Counted from the first letter of the stretch, positions 16,626-25,944 are shown. The stretch: 64,000 nucleotides of DNA from JAFAXD01 sp051985675 (GCA_051985675.1 JBPYFJ010000041.1:5406-69405); one strand, 5' to 3'. A program made the numbers and translations. The notes: generated from the letters alone by a model not told the origin.

Positions 16626-18431
16626 ATGCGGCTGATTCAACGACTGAAAGCCGACGTCAGCGCAGCACGCGGCGCGCTCCGGACGTTGCGGCTCACGCAG
16701 CCGATCGCGAAAAATCCGACCCGGGTTTTCCCGCATGTCATGACCGACCTGGCGAAGCGCTTTGGCGACGCGCCGGCGCTGATCTCCGAGCGCGAGCAGT
16801 TCAGCTACCGCGAACTCGCCGCCCGCTCGAACCGGTATACGCGCTGGGCGCTCGCACACGGCATTCGCAAAGGCGACGTCGTCTGCCTGATGATGCCGAA
16901 CCGGCCCGAATATATGGCGTGCTGGATCGGGCTGACCCGCGCGGGCGCCGTCGTTGCGCTGATCAACACCAATCTCAACGGCGCGTCGCTGGCCTACAGC
17001 ATCAACGTGGTCGAGCCTAAGCATCTCATCGTGGCTTCGGATCTGCTTGCGCAATTCATGAGCGCGCGCGGCAACATCGACCCCAAGATCGGTATCTGGG
17101 CGCATGGCGACACCGCGGAGAAATTCCCACGCATCGATCACGAGCTAGCGCAGGTGTCGAATGCCGCACTGGCGGCGCATGAGCGTCCGAGGCTCACAAT
17201 CGAGGATCGCGCGCTCTACATCTACACGTCAGGTACGACCGGCATGCCCAAGGCCGCCAACATCAACCACTACCGGTTGATGCTCGCGGTCTTCGGCTTC
17301 TCCGGCATCATGGACACCAAGCCGACCGATCGCATGTACGATTGCCTGCCGATGTATCACACCGTCGGGGGCGTGCTCGCGACCGGCGCGGTTCTGGTCA
17401 ACGGCGGCTCGGTCTTCATCCGTGAAAAGTTCTCCGCCCACCAGTTCTGGGACGAGGTCGTGCGCTGGGACTGCACGCTGTTCCAGTATATCGGCGAGCT
17501 GTGCCGCTATCTGGTCAACACGCCGCCGAGTCCCAACGAGACCAGGCATCGCCTTCGGCTTGCGTGCGGCAACGGCCTGCGTCCCGACGTTTGGCCGGAG
17601 TTCAAACGCCGTTTTCGCATCCCGCGGATCATCGAATTCTATGCGGCGACCGAGGGCAACGTGACGCTCTTCAATTTCGACGAGCGGGAAGGCTCGGTGG
17701 GCCGCATCCCGTGGTTTCTGGCCAGCCACTTTCCGATCAAGCTTGTCAAGTTTGATATCAACACTGAGCAGCCCGTGCGCACTGCGGACGGCTTGTGCAT
17801 TCCCTGCCAGCCCGGCGAAGTCGGCGAAGCGCTCGGGAAAATCGTCAACGATTCCGCCAAGCCGGGGGCGCGATTCGAAGGCTACGCCGCCTCCGCCGAG
17901 ACCGCGCGCAAGATCGTGCATGACGTGCTTGAACCCGGCGACACCTGGTTTCGCACCGGCGACCTGATGCGTCAGGACAAGGACGGATATTTTTACTTTG
18001 TCGACCGCGTCGGCGACACTTTTCGGTGGAAAGGCGAGAATGTTTCGACCTCGGAAGTGTCGGAGACGATCACCGCGGTGCCGGGCGTGGTGGAAGCCAA
18101 CATTTATGGCGTGAAGGTCCCGGGCCGGGACGGGCGCGCCGGCATGGCGGCCGTGGTGATCGATCCAGCGACCTTCGATCTCGCGACCCTGTACCACTGT
18201 TTGGCCGAGCGCCTGCCGGCCTTCGCGCGGCCGCTGTTCTTGCGCATCCGCGGCGAGCCTCTCGACGTGACGGCGACATTCAAGCAGAAGAAGTTCGATT
18301 TGGTCCGCCAAGGATACGATCCGGCCCAGACCATCGACCAAATCTACTTCAACGATGCGCGGGCACAGGCCTTTGTTGCGGTCGACGCGAAACTCTACGA
18401 CGCGATCAACGCGGGTCGGGTTGGCCTATGA
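16626..18431 (+). CDS. Long/very-long-chain acyl-CoA synthetase (FATP-like)
   Basis: A 601-residue ANL-superfamily enzyme. P-loop-like motif YIYTSGTTGMPKAANINHYR around 198, YAATEGNVTLFNF, TGDLMRQDKDGYFYFVDR, RWKGENVSTSEVSE and terminal KQKKFDLVRQGYDP match the fatty acid transport protein/very-long-chain acyl-CoA synthetase branch. It activates fatty acids with ATP and CoA for beta-oxidation or lipid synthesis. The gene ends with an ATGA overlap (18428-18431) with the DUF924 gene. Confidence 0.87.
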   Translation: MRLIQRLKADVSAARGALRTLRLTQPIAKNPTRVFPHVMTDLAKRFGDAPALISEREQFSYRELAARSNRYTRWALAHGIRKGDVVCLMMPNRPEYMACWIGLTRAGAVVALINTNLNGASLAYSINVVEPKHLIVASDLLAQFMSARGNIDPKIGIWAHGDTAEKFPRIDHELAQVSNAALAAHERPRLTIEDRALYIYTSGTTGMPKAANINHYRLMLAVFGFSGIMDTKPTDRMYDCLPMYHTVGGVLATGAVLVNGGSVFIREKFSAHQFWDEVVRWDCTLFQYIGELCRYLVNTPPSPNETRHRLRLACGNGLRPDVWPEFKRRFRIPRIIEFYAATEGNVTLFNFDEREGSVGRIPWFLASHFPIKLVKFDINTEQPVRTADGLCIPCQPGEVGEALGKIVNDSAKPGARFEGYAASAETARKIVHDVLEPGDTWFRTGDLMRQDKDGYFYFVDRVGDTFRWKGENVSTSEVSETITAVPGVVEANIYGVKVPGRDGRAGMAAVVIDPATFDLATLYHCLAERLPAFARPLFLRIRGEPLDVTATFKQKKFDLVRQGYDPAQTIDQIYFNDARAQAFVAVDAKLYDAINAGRVGL

Positions 18432-18991
18432 CTGACAGAAGCGCGGGTGTGGAACGAGAACCGGCGGACGTGCTGAGGTTTTGGCGCTCAGCCGGTCCGG
18501 AGCAGTGGTTTGCGAGCGACGACGCTTTCGACGCCGCGATCCGCGCCCAGTTCCTTTCGACCTACGAGGCTGCGGCCGCCGGCACGCTTCATCACTGGGA
18601 AGCGACCGCCGAGGGTGCGCTCGCTCTCGTGCTCGTGCTCGATCAGTTTGCCCGCAACATGTTTCGCAATGATGCGCGTGCGTTCGCCGCCGATCCGCTG
18701 GCGCGGGAGGTGGCCGACCGGGCGATTACGCATGGTTTTGATCTGGCGTTTGAGCCAAGCGAGCGGCAATTCTTCTATCTGCCGTTCGAGCACTGTGAGA
18801 CGCTTGCGAACCAGGAGCGTTGCGTCGCGTTGTTCCGAGCGCTCGGCGATGCTGCGATGCTCAAATGGGCCGAACTTCACGCCGATGTCATCCGCCGCTT
18901 CGGGCGCTTCCCCCACCGCAACACCGTGCTCGGGCGCGCGACGACTGCCGAGGAGCAGACCTTCCTTGACGGCGGCGGGTTCAACGGGTGA
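18428..18991 (+). CDS. DUF924 family protein
   Basis: A 187-residue protein starting at the ATG that overlaps the acyl-CoA synthetase stop. It carries the DUF924 pattern: VLRFWRSAGPEQWFASDDAFD at the start, LVLVLDQFARNMFRNDARAFAADP in the middle, FFYLPFEHCETLANQERCV and RFGRFPHRNTVLGR late. The family is all-helical with a TPR-like fold and no proven activity. Tight coupling to the acyl-CoA synthetase suggests a related role, but that is inference. Confidence 0.85.
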   Translation: MTDRSAGVEREPADVLRFWRSAGPEQWFASDDAFDAAIRAQFLSTYEAAAAGTLHHWEATAEGALALVLVLDQFARNMFRNDARAFAADPLAREVADRAITHGFDLAFEPSERQFFYLPFEHCETLANQERCVALFRALGDAAMLKWAELHADVIRRFGRFPHRNTVLGRATTAEEQTFLDGGGFNG

Positions 18992-19096
18992 GCCCGCGAG
19001 GCCCAGAAAGCGAACAAGTTCTTGTGAGTTGTTGTGCGTGGCTGCCACACGAATCCGGCAGTAAGCTTAAATTCGGTGCCGGCTGGTAGGTATCAA

Positions 19097-20683
19097 ATGG
19101 CCAAGATTAGTCCCGTCGATACGCGGCTGCGCGGGCTGTTCCTGATTGCCCTGGTGGTGATCCTGATCCTGGGGTTGCCGCTTGCCGTCTGGCTCGATCT
19201 GCGCAACCTCACCGAAGTGGCGTTGCGCCGGCAGGCTAGCGACCTCAATTCCGTCATCACCAGCATGCGCGGCTTCTATGGCAGCAACGTCGTCGGCCGC
19301 ATTCTGGCGGCGCCCGGAACCACCACCCAGGTCACCCACAACTATCAGGCGATCCCGGGCGCAATCCCGATTCCCGCAACGCTCTCGCTCGAGCTCGGTC
19401 ACGTGATCAGCGAGCAGCAGAACAACATCGCCTACCGGTTCGTTTCCGATTACCCGTTCAGGAACCGCCCTCCGCACGAACTGGACGGCTTCGAGCAACG
19501 AGCGCTTGCGATGCTGCGCGCCGATCCGCATCAGGTCGTCACCGACGTCACCGACTCGATCTTCAGCGACCGGGTCCGGCTGATCGCGCCGGTGGTGATG
19601 GGCAAGGCCTGCGTCGACTGCCACAACAGCCACCCGGAGAGCCCGATGCGCGACTGGAAAGTCGGTGACGTGCGCGGCATCCAGGAGGTCACGATCACCC
19701 AGCCGATCGCCGCCAACATCTTCTCGTTCAAGTACCTGCTGATTTATCTCGGAGTGCTGGCGGCGAGCGGGCTGGGGTTCATCGTCACCCAATACCGCCA
19801 GGCGGCAACAATTCGCGGCATGAACCAGGAGCTGGAGACGGCGAACGAGTTCCTTGCCTCGTTGTCCATGAAGATCTCGCGCTATCTCTCGCCGCAAATC
19901 TACAAAAGCATCTTCAGCGGCCAAAAGGACGTCACCATCCACACTGAGCGCAAAAAGCTCACGATCTTCTTTTCCGACATCAAGGATTTCACGGCGACCA
20001 CGGAGCGGCTGCAGCCCGAGCAGATCACGCGCCTACTCAACGAGTATTTCACCGAGATGTCGGCGATCGCGCTCCAACACGGCGGGACGATCGACAAGTT
20101 CGTCGGCGATGCCATGCTGATCTTCTTCGGCGATCCCGAAACCAAGGGCGAGGCCGAGGATGCCGCCGCCTGCATGCGCATGGCGATCGACATGCAGCGC
20201 CGCGTGATGGAGCTCAATGCCAGGTGGCGCAACGAGGGGGTCGAAAACCCGTTCCGCGTGCGCATGGGCGTCAACACCGGCTTCTGCAACGTCGGCAACT
20301 TCGGCAGCAGCGACCGGATGGACTACACGATCATCGGCGCCGAGGCGAACCTGGCGGCGCGGCTGCAATCGATCGCGCAGCCCGGTCACATCGTCGTCAG
20401 CTACGAAACCTACGCGCTGGTGCGGCGCATGCTAGTCGCGCATCCGCTGCCGCCGATCACGATGAAGGGAATCAGCCGCGACGTCGTTCCGTACGCGGTC
20501 GAAGGCCTGCTCGACAGTTCTGGCGCCAAGGTCGAGATCTTCAGCGAGCACATGACCGGGCTCGACTTCTTCCTCGACCCCACCGTAATGGATGCCCGCA
20601 CCTCGGCGCACGTCCGCACCGTGCTGGCGAACGCGATTGCGACGCTCGACCGGCATCGCGCCAAGTCGCATGACGGCGTCTGA
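19097..20683 (+). CDS. Adenylate/guanylate cyclase with periplasmic heme-c (DUF3365/Tll0287-like) sensor
   Basis: A 528-residue membrane protein. Helix 1 at about 12-36, then a periplasmic domain matching the DUF3365/Tll0287-like group with a c-type heme site CVDCH (Cys172, Cys175, His176). A second helix lies around 210-232, a coiled linker at 240-262, and a class III cyclase domain follows from about 285. Catalytic features: FFSDIKDFT (metal Asp), KFVGDAMLIFFGDP (second metal Asp), MGVNTGFCNVGNFGS and MDYTIIGAEANLAARLQS. It probably makes cAMP in response to a redox or gas signal at the periplasmic heme. No cytochrome maturation genes are nearby. ATG 19097 fits the membrane topology. Confidence 0.88.
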   Translation: MAKISPVDTRLRGLFLIALVVILILGLPLAVWLDLRNLTEVALRRQASDLNSVITSMRGFYGSNVVGRILAAPGTTTQVTHNYQAIPGAIPIPATLSLELGHVISEQQNNIAYRFVSDYPFRNRPPHELDGFEQRALAMLRADPHQVVTDVTDSIFSDRVRLIAPVVMGKACVDCHNSHPESPMRDWKVGDVRGIQEVTITQPIAANIFSFKYLLIYLGVLAASGLGFIVTQYRQAATIRGMNQELETANEFLASLSMKISRYLSPQIYKSIFSGQKDVTIHTERKKLTIFFSDIKDFTATTERLQPEQITRLLNEYFTEMSAIALQHGGTIDKFVGDAMLIFFGDPETKGEAEDAAACMRMAIDMQRRVMELNARWRNEGVENPFRVRMGVNTGFCNVGNFGSSDRMDYTIIGAEANLAARLQSIAQPGHIVVSYETYALVRRMLVAHPLPPITMKGISRDVVPYAVEGLLDSSGAKVEIFSEHMTGLDFFLDPTVMDARTSAHVRTVLANAIATLDRHRAKSHDGV

Positions 20684-20832
20684 TGCGCTGCTGCGCTAAA
20701 GTGCAATAGAACCGGACTTCGCTCAGAACGGCACGCTGGCTGGGGCTTTTCCTTCAGGGCAGGGGTAACGGCCGGGTTGCCCGGGTGACGGCGCTCGCAT
20801 ATCGTCCGACACTCGCAACATCGGAGGCCCGG

Positions 20833-21294
20833 ATGTCAGTCGAGGGACTTATCCTGCACCATGGCGAGGCCCACGGGGTCACCCTGCATCAGACTCGGGT
20901 CGATTATCTCGTCACCGCTGAACATTCCAAACAATGCTCATTGTTTGAATTCACGGTTGCCCCGGGCTTCAACACGGGCGCCCACTATCACACCAAGATC
21001 GAAGAGATATTCTACGTTCTCGAGGGAGAGCTCGACCTGCGCTGCGGCGAACGCACCCTACGCGGCGGGCCGGGAACATGTGTGTTCGTCCCTCCCGGCG
21101 CGGCGCACGCGTTCGGAAACTCGGGCTCGGCGCCGGGCCGGATGTTGCTGATCACCGCGCCGCCAGGGCATGAGAAATATTTCGACGAATTGCGCGACCT
21201 GATTGCGAAGGGCGGCAAGCCGGATCCCGATGCGCTGGCCAAGCTGCGCGCAAAATACGACACGGTCCAGCTGGCCACGCTGACGCCGGGCTGA
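20833..21294 (+). CDS. Cupin domain protein
   Basis: A 153-residue single-domain cupin. The first metal-binding motif is GAHYHTKIEEIFYVLEGE (His, His and Glu ligands); the second is PPGAAHAFGNSG with the fourth ligand His. The start at 20833 is set by CGGAGG five to six bases ahead; an earlier ATG at 20785 lacks a site. A helical tail follows the barrel (PPGHEKYFDELRDLI). Cupins of this size may be isomerases, dioxygenases or sugar-binding proteins; no specific function is visible. Confidence 0.8.
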   Translation: MSVEGLILHHGEAHGVTLHQTRVDYLVTAEHSKQCSLFEFTVAPGFNTGAHYHTKIEEIFYVLEGELDLRCGERTLRGGPGTCVFVPPGAAHAFGNSGSAPGRMLLITAPPGHEKYFDELRDLIAKGGKPDPDALAKLRAKYDTVQLATLTPG

Positions 21295-21480
21295 TTGCGC
21301 CCGGTCACCCGCGATCAGGAGTTGGGGCTCCCACCGTACCAATTCTCGGCTCGCGACCACCCGATCACCGACCTAGCATCAGGCACGCGGCGTAAGCTCA
21401 CCACAGGCGCGTACCGCACGCCCTGTCGGTCATGATGCTATCGTCGGACGCGAGGTCGGCCCGCATCGAACGAGCCAGAC

Positions 21481-21966
21481 ATGAACGAGGTGCTGTCGCG
21501 GCGAGCATTGGTGGCAGCAGTTGCGGCCCTTGCGGCGATGGCCGCCTGGGCGGGACCGCTACAGGCTGCGCCGGTATCATTCAAGGTGCCGATCTCCGGC
21601 GGCCAGCAGGTGCCGCTGGTCGAGACCCAGGGCTACGGCATTGCCGATCTCACCTATGACCCCGATACGCGGATCCTGACGTGGACCGTCACCTACAACG
21701 GCCTATCCGGTCCCGTCACCGCGGCTCAATTCCATGGCCCCGCGCAGCCGAGCAAGAATGCTCCCGGCTTGGTCTCCCTGACCAAACAGGGCGGTCCGGT
21801 GGAAAGTCCGATAACCGGGCGCGCGACGCTGACCGCCGAGCAGAACCGGCAGTTTGCCGCCGGTGAGTGGTACATCGACATAACGACCGCAGCGCATCCG
21901 GACGGCGAAATCCGCGGCCAAGTCGTGACGCCCGTCCCGGAACGTGCGCGCGGCCGTCGGCGGTGA
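21481..21966 (+). CDS. Exported CHRD-domain protein
   Basis: A 161-residue protein with a signal peptide (residues 1-31, ALVAAVAALAAMAAWAGPLQAA) and one CHRD domain. Recognisable pieces: VPISGGQQVPLVET, LTWTVTYNGLSGPVTAAQFHG, ATLTAEQNRQFAAGEWYIDI and HPDGEIRGQV, the last being the domain hallmark. CHRD domains occur in chordin and in many bacterial secreted proteins of unknown role. A short Arg-rich tail ends the protein. Stands alone between a cupin gene and a convergent acyl-CoA synthetase gene. Confidence 0.85.
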   Translation: MNEVLSRRALVAAVAALAAMAAWAGPLQAAPVSFKVPISGGQQVPLVETQGYGIADLTYDPDTRILTWTVTYNGLSGPVTAAQFHGPAQPSKNAPGLVSLTKQGGPVESPITGRATLTAEQNRQFAAGEWYIDITTAAHPDGEIRGQVVTPVPERARGRRR

Positions 21967-22176
21967 TCGCTGCCACGTGTGCAGGGCGGCGACTGCCTCG
22001 ACCAAAAATCATCTAGGCCCCGGATTGCCGCGGACGCAAAACCGCACGATCGCAAACCGACATACATTTTGTTTATTTTTGCGCAAGTGCGTTCGCGCGC
22101 GGCCGCATGGATGCCTCTCTCGCCGAATTGGGCATCCATGGGCCACTAAATTAGCGCGGCCGCGCAGTGACCGCCG

Positions 22177-23814
22177 TCACGCGCGCTCGCGCAGCAGGCG
22201 CCGGATCACCTTGCCGGTCGTGGTCATCGGCATCTCCGCGATGAACGCGATCTCGCGCGGATATTCGTGCGCGGAGAGATGCGTCTTGACGAACGCTTGA
22301 ATATCGGCCGCCAGCCGATCGGACGCGCTGACACCGGGTTTCAGCACAATGAACGCCTTCACGATCTCGGTGCGCACCGGATCGGGCTTGCCGACCGCGG
22401 CCGCGAGCGCGACGGCCGGGTGGCGGATCAAGCAATCCTCAATCTCGCCCGGCCCGATGCGATAGCCCGACGAGGTGATCACGTCGTCGTCGCGCCCGAC
22501 GAACCCGATGTAGCCCTGCGGATCAACCACGCCCTGGTCGCCCGTTGTCATCCAATCGCCCAGGAACTTCTCGCGCGTCGCATCCGGCCGCGCCCAATAT
22601 TCGAGGAACATCACCGGATCCGGCCGCTTCACCGCGATCTGCCCCTGCTCGCCCGGAGCGCAGCGCGTTCCGTCGGGCCTGATCACGGCGACCTCGTGTC
22701 CCGGCACCGGCTTGCCGATGACGCCGGGCTTGGACACACCGATCTTGCCGCAGGCGGCGAGGATCTTGTTGCATTCGGTTTGTCCGTAGAACTCGTTGAT
22801 GACGAGCCTGAGCGCCGACTTGCCCCACTCGTAAGTCTGGGCGCCGAGCGACTCGCCGCCGGAGCCGACGGTTCGCAACGCGAGCCGGTGCCGGCCGAGC
22901 GGATGCGGGGCCGCGCGCAGCATGCGCAATGCGGTCGGCGGGATGAACGCGTTGCGCACGCCGGTAGCGGCCATCAGCGCGAACGCCTCCTCCGGATCGA
23001 ACCGCTCGAACCGCCGCGCCACCACGGGAACGCCGTAGTAAAGTCCGGGCAGCAGGACGTTGAGCAGGCCTCCCGCCCACGCCCAGTCGGCCGGCGTCCA
23101 CAGGCAGTCGCCGGCCTGGGGGAAGAACTCGTGCACGAACTCGACGCCCGGCAGGTGACCGAGCAACACGCGGTGCGGCTCGAGCGCACCTTTCGGCGGC
23201 CCGGTGGTGCCCGACGTGTAGATCATCATGGCGGGATCGTCCGCCGCGGTCGTTTCCGGCTCGAAACTCGTTGAGGCCTTGTCCAAGGTTGCGGCAAGAT
23301 CGAGCGCGCCTTCACCGCCGCGCTCGACCGTGAGCACTAGCGCGAGCTCGCCAAGCGATTCACGCGCGACGGCAAGCTTCGCAAGGCCGCGCGCATCCGT
23401 GATCAGCGCCTTGGCACCTGAGTCCTGCAGCCGGTAGGAGAGCGCGTCCGGCCCGAACAAGGCCGCCAGCGGCAGCGCAATCGCGCCAAGCTTGTAGATC
23501 GCGATGTGGATCGCGGCCACCTCCGGCATCTGCGGCAGCATCAGCGCGACCCGGTCGCCGCGCGCGATGCCATTCGCGCGCAGCGCATTGGCGAGCCGGT
23601 TCGACATCTCGCGCAGCGTGCCGTAATCGACCGCCTCGAGGCGCCCGTTCGCAAGCTGATGCAGGATCGCGGCGCGGCGCGGATCGCGCTCCGCCCAGCG
23701 ATCGCATACCGCGACCGCGATGTTGAACGCGGCGGGAACCTGCCAGCGAAACTCGCGGCAGAGCGCATCGTAGTCGCGCATGGGAGGAAGGACAGACGGC
23801 GCGAACTCGGGCAT
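22177..23814 (-). CDS. AMP-binding acyl-CoA synthetase (medium-chain/acetoacetyl type)
   Basis: A 545-residue ANL enzyme. MIYTSGTTGPPKGALEPHRV is the ATP-binding loop, NEFYGQTECNKILAACG the A5 region, TTGDQGVVDPQGYIGFVGRDDDVITSSGYRIGP the hinge, and TTTGKVIRRLLRER ends with the catalytic lysine of the A10 motif. The pattern is that of AcsA/medium-chain acyl-CoA synthetases, which activate short or medium carboxylic acids with ATP and CoA. It differs clearly from the FATP-like enzyme at 16626. Upstream is a palindrome, then two small membrane-protein genes on the same strand. Confidence 0.87.
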   Translation of the reverse strand: MPEFAPSVLPPMRDYDALCREFRWQVPAAFNIAVAVCDRWAERDPRRAAILHQLANGRLEAVDYGTLREMSNRLANALRANGIARGDRVALMLPQMPEVAAIHIAIYKLGAIALPLAALFGPDALSYRLQDSGAKALITDARGLAKLAVARESLGELALVLTVERGGEGALDLAATLDKASTSFEPETTAADDPAMMIYTSGTTGPPKGALEPHRVLLGHLPGVEFVHEFFPQAGDCLWTPADWAWAGGLLNVLLPGLYYGVPVVARRFERFDPEEAFALMAATGVRNAFIPPTALRMLRAAPHPLGRHRLALRTVGSGGESLGAQTYEWGKSALRLVINEFYGQTECNKILAACGKIGVSKPGVIGKPVPGHEVAVIRPDGTRCAPGEQGQIAVKRPDPVMFLEYWARPDATREKFLGDWMTTGDQGVVDPQGYIGFVGRDDDVITSSGYRIGPGEIEDCLIRHPAVALAAAVGKPDPVRTEIVKAFIVLKPGVSASDRLAADIQAFVKTHLSAHEYPREIAFIAEMPMTTTGKVIRRLLRERA

Positions 23815-23820
23815 CTACTA

Positions 23821-23889
23821 CTAGTACGATGGATTTCGCGCCCGCGACACTGCCGCAAGCGCGTAAGGACTTCAAGTCCACCATACTAG
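23821..23889. repeat. 69-bp palindrome related to the 72-bp elements
   Basis: Left arm CTAGTACGATGGATTT (23821-23836) and right arm AAGTCCACCATACTAG (23874-23889), imperfect. Size, the CTAG ends and the ACTTCAAG near the right arm recall the 72-bp elements. Its right arm overlaps the last codons of the small membrane protein gene. Confidence 0.5.
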
Positions 23890-24120
23890 AACGACGACCA
23901 ACGCCACGGCCGCGATCGGCATGCTGGCGAGGAACAGACACCACGCCCAACCTCCAGGCGGTGACGGCGTATCGTCGCCCGGCAAGCCGAACAATGGAAT
24001 CGGTCTGAACAATTGCCGCAGCCCGAGCGCTCGCCGCCGTTCGACCGGTGCGCCATCGCCGTGCGCCACAGCGGTGAGGCTGGGCTTATCGCGGCCGAAA
24101 ATATATCTGGCAATCGGCAT
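23872..24120 (-). CDS. Small membrane protein
   Basis: An 82-residue protein with a soluble N-terminal part (MPIARYIFGRDKPSLTAVAHG, Pro-rich middle) and one C-terminal membrane helix (residues about 58-81, WAWCLFLASMPIAAVALVVVLVWW). GGAGA precedes the ATG by six to seven bases. Its end overlaps a palindromic repeat. No family recognised. It follows another short membrane-protein gene on the same strand, 57 bases upstream, so the two may form a unit. Confidence 0.5.
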   Translation of the reverse strand: MPIARYIFGRDKPSLTAVAHGDGAPVERRRALGLRQLFRPIPLFGLPGDDTPSPPGGWAWCLFLASMPIAAVALVVVLVWWT

Positions 24121-24177
24121 TGCCGTCTCCGCATCGTCTATTGGTCCGCGTCTTTGTTTGGTCGGCGCCTCGCGCAG

Positions 24178-24357
24178 CTAGTTGTGCTGCGACATCGCGA
24201 CGTCGGCACTGGTTGACAGCGGCGGAGCAGATGAAGGCGGCGTCGCCGCCAGCAAGAAAGCGGCGGCGGCCACAACGTAAAACATGGCGACAGCGATCGC
24301 CCGCCGTCGGACGGACCGCAGCTGCGCGCCATTCTCCAGATCGGATGGGACTGGCAT
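24178..24357 (-). CDS. Small single-pass membrane protein
   Basis: A 59-residue frame not usually called because of its length. It begins MPVPSDLENGAQLRSVRRR, has one hydrophobic helix (about residues 20-39, AIAVAMFYVVAAAAFLLAAT) and ends SADVAMSQHN. Support comes from GGGAGG placed six bases before the ATG and from the positive-inside arginine cluster before the helix. Function unknown. Upstream of the 82-residue membrane protein gene on the same strand. Confidence 0.55.
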   Translation of the reverse strand: MPVPSDLENGAQLRSVRRRAIAVAMFYVVAAAAFLLAATPPSSAPPLSTSADVAMSQHN

Positions 24358-24543
24358 CGGAGCCTCCCTTCATGGGATCGCGCCGATGCAGATAGACCCG
24401 ACACCGCCGGGGACCTGTGAGGTGCGTCACAAGCCTCTGAAAAATTTACGAAATATTTCGCGCGGGGGCTGTCGCTGTGGGGGCGTACAGCCGGCGCGTG
24501 TTGCATCGCGGTAGCGGACGGGCGGCAGCGCAGCCGGTGGGTG

Positions 24544-25278
24544 TTATTTGTCCGTGTGAGTGCGCGGCGGGCGTGCAGTTTCCAGAAGCCCCGCCAGCGC
24601 ATCGGGCTGCAGCAGCACCACGCCGCCCGATTCCAGTTTCACCCAGCGGTGCTTCTCCCAATCGCGCAGTTGCCGGTTGGTCGCTTCGCGCGAGACCCCG
24701 ATGATCTGACCGAGCTCGCTTTGGGTGATGAGAACCTTGTGGTTGCGGGCATCGGTGCCGGCGAGCCGGAGCAGCGTCTTTGCCAACCGGGCCGGCAAAT
24801 CGAGGAAGATGACGTCTTCGACCTGCTCGCTCGTGTTGCGCAGGCGCGCGCACAGGATCTCGATCAGCTTGATTGCAACTTCAGGCTCGCGCTGAACCAG
24901 CGGAATGAAATCGCGTCGATCGATGATCAGGAGTTCGCTGTCGCGTGCCGCCACCGCGTCCGCGGTGCGCTGGCCGCCGTCGAGCAACGCGATCTCACCA
25001 AAAATCTGACCGGGCCCGATCAGATTAAACACCGCATCCTTGCCCTCGCCGGACGGCACCGTGATCTTCACCTGGCCGGAGCAGACCGCGTAGAGACAGG
25101 ACCCGTGATCGCCCTTGGAAAAGATCGTCGTACCGCGCTTGATGCGCTTGGTGGTGGCGTGCGAGCTGAGCTGTTCAATGAGGGACGACCCGAGCGCTCC
25201 GAACAGCGGGTGCTGCTGGAGAATGGCCTTCTTGTCGAACACCTGACGCGTCGCGTGATCGTCTGCGTGTGCGCTCAT
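24544..25278 (-). CDS. Crp/Fnr-family transcriptional regulator
   Basis: A 244-residue regulator. The N-terminal cyclic-nucleotide-binding domain shows GTTIFSKGDHGSCLYAVCSG and the phosphate-binding cassette FGEIALLDGGQRTADAVA, whose FGE...R-T pattern fits cAMP binding. The C-terminal winged helix has ITQSELGQIIGVSREATNRQL. No cysteine cluster for an FNR-type iron-sulfur centre is seen, so cyclic AMP is the likeliest ligand. That is notable because two cyclases are encoded in the window. Targets unknown. Confidence 0.88.
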   Translation of the reverse strand: MSAHADDHATRQVFDKKAILQQHPLFGALGSSLIEQLSSHATTKRIKRGTTIFSKGDHGSCLYAVCSGQVKITVPSGEGKDAVFNLIGPGQIFGEIALLDGGQRTADAVAARDSELLIIDRRDFIPLVQREPEVAIKLIEILCARLRNTSEQVEDVIFLDLPARLAKTLLRLAGTDARNHKVLITQSELGQIIGVSREATNRQLRDWEKHRWVKLESGGVVLLQPDALAGLLETARPPRTHTDK

Positions 25279-25578
25279 GTTGTCCCCAATTCACAATATC
25301 ACGCACGCGTCATCGGTATGAAGCGACGTAAATACATAGGCAACGCAATCCTTTGGCCAACAACTCATGCGCGCAGGCACGGCAAATGCACGCCCTGGCA
25401 GCTGGACCGGCGGTAATCCGCCGCACGGTGCGAACGTAATATTGCAGTGCAACCAACCCGTTAAGGATGAGTCCGTGGAGGCTTCGACGGCGCTTGAAAT
25501 TTCCCTCGATCTTTTCTAATCGTTCGCCATCGGATGACCGCTTGGTTGACCCGTTAACAACGCCTCGCGGAGCGACCC
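25279..25578. other. Intergenic stretch, nothing recognised
   Basis: Three hundred bases between divergent genes (Crp-type regulator and the 121-residue protein). I see no coding frame, repeat or terminator; promoters for both neighbours must lie here but no consensus stands out. Confidence 0.4.
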
Positions 25579-25944
25579 ATGAGGGGAAAAGTCCGCTTCT
25601 CAGGAACTCATGATCGGACCGCATTCGCGCGACGCGCGAATGGTCCGCGTGACTTGCTTGCGCTGCTACGCCCGGCCGGCGCGTTCGCGTATCCACGTCA
25701 GGTGGTCCAGGACCCTGATCTGACGCTCAACGAGAAGCGCGCGATCCTGTCGTCGTGGGCGTCCGACGCCAGCAGCAAGGACGGCGCCGCGACGCGACCC
25801 CTCTGTGAGGGGCTGTTGCCGGTTGGTTTTGACGACATCATGGACGCCTTGCACGAGCTCGACGAGCAGGCCGCCCACGATAACCGGCCGCGCCCGCATT
25901 ACCGCCGCGTGCTGCGGCATCCCCGGGCGAGCGGCCGCCCGTAA
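25579..25944 (+). CDS. Conserved hypothetical protein (Rhizobiales-type)
   Basis: A 121-residue soluble protein. The segment YPRQVVQDPDLTLNEKRAILSSWASDA followed later by GFDDIMDALHELDEQA is a pattern I recognise from small hypothetical proteins common in Bradyrhizobiaceae. The N-terminal thirty residues are basic and possibly not conserved, so the true start may be further in. No enzymatic motif or membrane segment. Function unknown. Confidence 0.65.
   Translation: MRGKVRFSGTHDRTAFARRANGPRDLLALLRPAGAFAYPRQVVQDPDLTLNEKRAILSSWASDASSKDGAATRPLCEGLLPVGFDDIMDALHELDEQAAHDNRPRPHYRRVLRHPRASGRP

Noticed and set aside
15087..17141. 684-codon minus-strand frame
   Set aside because: Antisense to the carboxypeptidase and acyl-CoA synthetase genes; no motif.
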